Shown here: in pieces, positions 61,482 through 64,000 of the stretch
Layout of the letters: the number at the start of each line of letters is the position of its first letter
Position numbering within the stretch: the first letter of the stretch is position 1
Assembly (NCBI GenBank): GCA_964500205.1
Contig: CAZCNS010000002.1
Span: 62,001-126,000, forward strand
Direction of reading: 5' to 3'
Source: UBA10329 sp964500205
GTDB taxonomy: Bacteria > Bacteroidota > Bacteroidia > UBA10329
DNA: 64,000 bases
The notes under the pieces: generated by a model
Told to the model about the DNA's origin: nothing
What the model saw: the letters and a program-made list of their open reading frames with translations, nothing else
Database searches by the model: none
Position numbers and translations under genes: made by a program

Positions 61482-62163
61482 ACCTATTACCATCGCCATA
61501 GACGGGTTCTCGTCATGTGGCAAGAGCACGCTTGCCAAAGCCCTGGCGGCAAGGCTCGGCTACTCTTATGTGGACAGCGGTGCGATGTACCGTGCCGTGG
61601 CGCTTCACGCCATGCGCCAAGGATGGGCCGATGGCAGCCGCGTGGACGTGGCACCTCTCATCGCATCACTCGAAGAGATCAGGGTCGGATTCAGGCATAA
61701 TGCAGTATCAGGCATGTCGGACACGCTGCTGAACGGTGAGGACGTGGAAGAGGAGATCCGCTCCATGGCCGTGAGCGCTGCCGTGAGCCATGTGAGCCGC
61801 ATACCAGAGGTGAGGACAAAACTGCGCCTCATGCAGCAGCAGATGGGCAGTCAGGGGGGTGTGGTGATGGACGGTCGCGACATTGGCACGGCTGTTTTCC
61901 CCTCGGCCGAACTGAAGATATTCATGACTGCAGACCCCGAGGTGCGAACCATGCGCAGATTCAACGAGCTAAGGTCTAAGGGCAAGGATGTCAGCCTCGG
62001 TGACATCCGCGCCAACCTTGCAGAACGCGACCACGAGGATACCCACCGTGCACAAGACCCACTGCGGCAGGCCGAGGATGCGGTGGTGCTCGACAACTCG
62101 GACATCACTCCCGCGCAACAACTTGACCTGGCTGAGCAGTGGGCAAGGGATAGGATGGGATGA
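61471..62163 (+). CDS. cmk: cytidylate kinase
   Basis: 230 aa. P-loop G12-F-S-S-C-G-K-S-T20 after the start MAHRPITIAID; YVDSGAMYRA binds the CMP base; MDGRDIGTAVFP and RAQDPLRQAEDA complete the Cmk signature. It converts CMP/dCMP to diphosphates. The ATG at 61471 lies within the last codons of porQ and is preceded by CAGGAG, an uncommonly good Shine-Dalgarno-like match for this genome and consistent with internal re-initiation. Upstream ATG at 61408 rejected. Confidence 0.94.
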   Translation: MAHRPITIAIDGFSSCGKSTLAKALAARLGYSYVDSGAMYRAVALHAMRQGWADGSRVDVAPLIASLEEIRVGFRHNAVSGMSDTLLNGEDVEEEIRSMAVSAAVSHVSRIPEVRTKLRLMQQQMGSQGGVVMDGRDIGTAVFPSAELKIFMTADPEVRTMRRFNELRSKGKDVSLGDIRANLAERDHEDTHRAQDPLRQAEDAVVLDNSDITPAQQLDLAEQWARDRMG

Positions 62164-62191
62164 TTCGAGTATGGGCCACTACCTTTCGGCC

Positions 62192-63367
62192 ATGCAACTG
62201 ATCGAAGTCAACTCCCAGAAACTGGAGAAAGAGTGGGTGCTCTTTCCTGTGAACCTTTACAGGAACGACCCATCGTACATACGGCCCATAGACCGCGAGG
62301 TGATGGACGTGTTCGACCCAAAGGTCAACAAGTTCTACTCATTCGAGGGAAGTGAGACCGTTCGTTGGCTGCTTAAGAAGGACGGCAAGACCATCGGTCG
62401 GATCGCGGCCTTTGTGAACGGCAAGACGGCCCGATCAGAGGATATGGCGGTGGGCGGTTGCGGGTTTTTCGACTGCATTGACGATCAGCAGGCCGCCAAT
62501 CTGCTCTTCGACACCGCACGCGACTGGCTCAGGGCACGAGGCATGGAGGCCATGGACGGTCCGGTGAATTTCGGGGAGCGTGACAAGTTCTGGGGATTGC
62601 TCATCGATGGTTTCGAGGAGCAGAACTACGGTATGAACTACAATGCCCCGTACTATCAGCAGCTTTTCGAAAACTACGGTTTCGGGCTCTATTTCAACCA
62701 ACTGACCTACGGCCGACCCGTGGACAAGAAGACCGGTGACCTCGAACCCCGCTTCTATGAACGGGCTCAGCAGGCTTTGGACAATCCTGACATCACATTC
62801 CGCTACATCCCTAAAAGTGAGTTTGACAAGGCGCACATCTATTTCCACGAGGTCTATACCAAGGCATGGGGCAATCACAAGGGCGTGAAACCGATGACGT
62901 TGGAGCAAGCCGAGAAGATGTTCAAGAAACTGAAACCCATAGCCGACCCGAAGCTCATCTACTTCGGGTTCTATAAGGACCAGCCCATCTCCTTCTACCT
63001 GTCCATACCGGAGCTGAACCAGCTATTCAAGTATGTGGACGGCAACATGAACTGGTGGGGCAAGCTGAAGTTCATGTATCATAAGTTGACGGGCAGCTGC
63101 AAGAAAATGCTGGGCATTGTGTTCGGGGTGGTGCCCGAATGGCACGGCAAAGGCGTGGAGAGTGCCATGGTCGTATCGTTCAGCAAGATCGCGTGGGGAG
63201 AGGGACTACCTTACACGCAGGTGGAGATGAACTGGATCGGGGATTTCAACCCGAAGATGATGCACGTTTGCGAACAATTGGGGGCCTACGTAGTGCGCAC
63301 TCATGCCACGTACCGTTACCTCTTCGACCGCGAGCGGCCATTTGAGCGGTGTCCGATCATTGAGTGA
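62192..63367 (+). CDS. GNAT-like acyltransferase domain protein
   Basis: 391 aa. Start at 62192 (MQLIEVNSQKLEKEWVLFPV) follows a TACCTTTC box at 62180-62187; an ATG at 62171 is an alternative. The fold reads as two GNAT-like halves: DGKTIGRIAAFVNGKTAR with FGERDKFWGLLIDG in the first, and FGVVPEWHGKGVESAMVVSF (acetyl-CoA loop variant) with NPKMMHVCEQLGAYVVRTHA in the second. It is a widespread Bacteroidota protein often called N-acetyltransferase; the substrate is unknown. Confidence 0.8.
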   Translation: MQLIEVNSQKLEKEWVLFPVNLYRNDPSYIRPIDREVMDVFDPKVNKFYSFEGSETVRWLLKKDGKTIGRIAAFVNGKTARSEDMAVGGCGFFDCIDDQQAANLLFDTARDWLRARGMEAMDGPVNFGERDKFWGLLIDGFEEQNYGMNYNAPYYQQLFENYGFGLYFNQLTYGRPVDKKTGDLEPRFYERAQQALDNPDITFRYIPKSEFDKAHIYFHEVYTKAWGNHKGVKPMTLEQAEKMFKKLKPIADPKLIYFGFYKDQPISFYLSIPELNQLFKYVDGNMNWWGKLKFMYHKLTGSCKKMLGIVFGVVPEWHGKGVESAMVVSFSKIAWGEGLPYTQVEMNWIGDFNPKMMHVCEQLGAYVVRTHATYRYLFDRERPFERCPIIE

Positions 63368-63390
63368 GTCACGTGCAGTAATGGAAGGAG

Positions 63391-63486
63391 TCACATATTC
63401 CTCCTATACTGCCCTCCCACCTCAAACAGCGCATCGGTTATCTGCCCCAATGAACAGGCCTTGGTGACGGCCATCAAGGTGTTGTA
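63391..63486 (-). pseudogene. 3' tail of a methylmalonyl-CoA-mutase-family gene
   Basis: About 32 codons on the minus strand: LYNTLMAVTKACSLGQITDA, then LFEVGGQYRRNM and stop. This matches the C-terminal end of methylmalonyl/isobutyryl-CoA mutase family proteins (LGQIT-x-ALxEVGGQYRRNM). It begins immediately behind the stop codon of the RelE-like fragment at 63490, and no mutase sequence is seen upstream in the window, so the gene was cut here. Confidence 0.65.
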
Positions 63487-63489
63487 CAG

Positions 63490-63630
63490 TTATAGCCCTG
63501 CAATGATGTCCCTAATTGTTCTGGTATCAATGCTGCCCATCTCCGACTTGTCAAAAATGGTGAGCAAATACACCTCAAGCTCCTCGGTGACCACGTATGT
63601 GATGACCTTAAAGTGCTGCGAGGAACTCAT
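63490..63630 (-). pseudogene. RelE-like toxin, C-terminal fragment
   Basis: 46 codons: MSSSQHFKVITYVVTEELEV then YLLTIFDKSEMGSIDTRTIR and DIIAGL. The block with YLLTIFDKSEM followed by a final helix is the end of RelE/HigB-type toxins of Bacteroidota, of which about the first 60 residues are missing. It overlaps the end of the antitoxin-like gene at 63608 by 23 bp. Likely inactive. Confidence 0.5.
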
Positions 63631-63826
63631 CGAGCGTCTGCTTCGAGGCCTTGCCCGCTCTCATCTTCTCCACGTCTTGAAGTGCAGCCTCGAGGTCGGA
63701 GCGCAGTTTGATCGCCTGCTCGTACCGTTTCAGTTCAGATAATACTTTCTCCCAGTCGCGCAACGGCAGTTGAACGGCCTTCACGTTGCCGTCCTTGTCG
63801 TTCAGGTAATCCACTGCGATTTTCAT
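63608..63826 (-). CDS. 72-aa antitoxin-like protein
   Basis: Starts MKIAVDYLNDKDGNVKAVQL; a beta strand pair, then helices (LRDWEKVLSELKRYEQAIKL), a layout common to small antitoxins that precede RelE-like toxins. The start ATG overlaps the stop of the gene entering from the right edge (ATGA), indicating translational coupling. Its toxin partner downstream is a fragment. Confidence 0.6.
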   Translation of the reverse strand: MKIAVDYLNDKDGNVKAVQLPLRDWEKVLSELKRYEQAIKLRSDLEAALQDVEKMRAGKASKQTLDEFLAAL

Positions 63827-63999
63827 GCAACGAAGGTAAACATGGTACTGTCAAACCACTCTTTCGGGAGTCTCCTGATGGAAGCCGCAAGCGCGCCTTT
63901 GTCCACATGTGGAGCTTCGTGCAGCGCATAAAGCTTGCAGCAGATTTGGTCTATGCCGAGGATGAGGTGAAATGGGGGGCGTTCGTGGGGAGTTAGCTC
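63823..63999 (-). CDS. unidentified protein, C-terminal part (cut by window edge)
   Basis: About 58 residues are visible, open to the right edge: PHERPPFHLILGIDQICCKL, YALHEAPHVDKGALAASIRR, then LPKEWFDSTMFTFVA. I do not recognise it. Its TGA overlaps the ATG of the antitoxin-like gene, so the two are one transcription unit and it may belong to the same module. Confidence 0.45.
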   Translation of the reverse strand, partial: ELTPHERPPFHLILGIDQICCKLYALHEAPHVDKGALAASIRRLPKEWFDSTMFTFVA

Positions 64000-64000
64000 G

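Overview
The window looks like a chromosome segment of a Bacteroidota bacterium, probably a Flavobacteriales-like lineage of fairly high GC. Three things point that way. It has type IX secretion (T9SS) parts and cargo (PorQ, a PorV/PorQ-family barrel, several T9SS C-terminal tails), TonB receptors with a carboxypeptidase-regulatory N-domain, and the Bacteroidota -7 promoter box TAnnTTTG just in front of many start codons. A 100-N run at 37939-38038 shows that this is an assembled scaffold.

Layout. 1-6.2 kb: housekeeping genes (hydrolase end, Lgt, DUF4249 lipoprotein, TrxB, a secreted protein of unknown role, a GT1 glycosyltransferase). 6.4-8.4 kb: a graveyard of small toxin-antitoxin-like genes on the minus strand, with a three-copy gene fragment and a REP-like palindrome cluster. 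8.5-13.1 kb: a TonB receptor between two secreted YwqK/MORN-type repeat proteins. 13.2-16.7 kb: SiaC-like protein, SDR threonine dehydrogenase, MgtE, GreA. 16.7-25.7 kb: an envelope operon (TonB receptor, a 1345-aa exported protein, PorV/PorQ-family barrel). 25.8-35.3 kb: envelope and stress genes including a degenerate M6-like protease, a Rieske-like lipoprotein without histidine ligands, HldD, FloA-NfeD and ClpS. 35.3-41.7 kb: a giant repeat protein broken by the assembly gap, and a PA-domain T9SS protein. 41.8-46.4 kb: Smr protein, PadR-PspC pair and a propeller protein.

46.6-58.3 kb is an accessory (defence) island. It begins with a 21-bp minisatellite. Next come an HNH restriction-type endonuclease and a visibly AT-richer operon of three genes: a D12-class adenine methyltransferase, a DGQHR-domain protein (DndB-like domain) and a 447-aa protein I do not recognise. 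Downstream lie a truncated nucleotidyltransferase module, a DUF6922/AbiEii module, a DUF3024 protein, an MDR oxidoreductase, a Fic protein, decayed DUF433/DUF5615 fragments, and a HepT/MNT module bracketed by a 67-bp direct repeat copied from the 3' end of the neighbouring M50 protease gene. The HNH-methyltransferase-DGQHR-447aa block is the best candidate for an undescribed system.

58.3-63.4 kb returns to core genes (M50 protease, ispE, porQ, cmk, GNAT-like protein). The last 600 bp hold another small antitoxin, a RelE-like toxin remnant and the last about 32 codons of a methylmalonyl-CoA-mutase-family gene.
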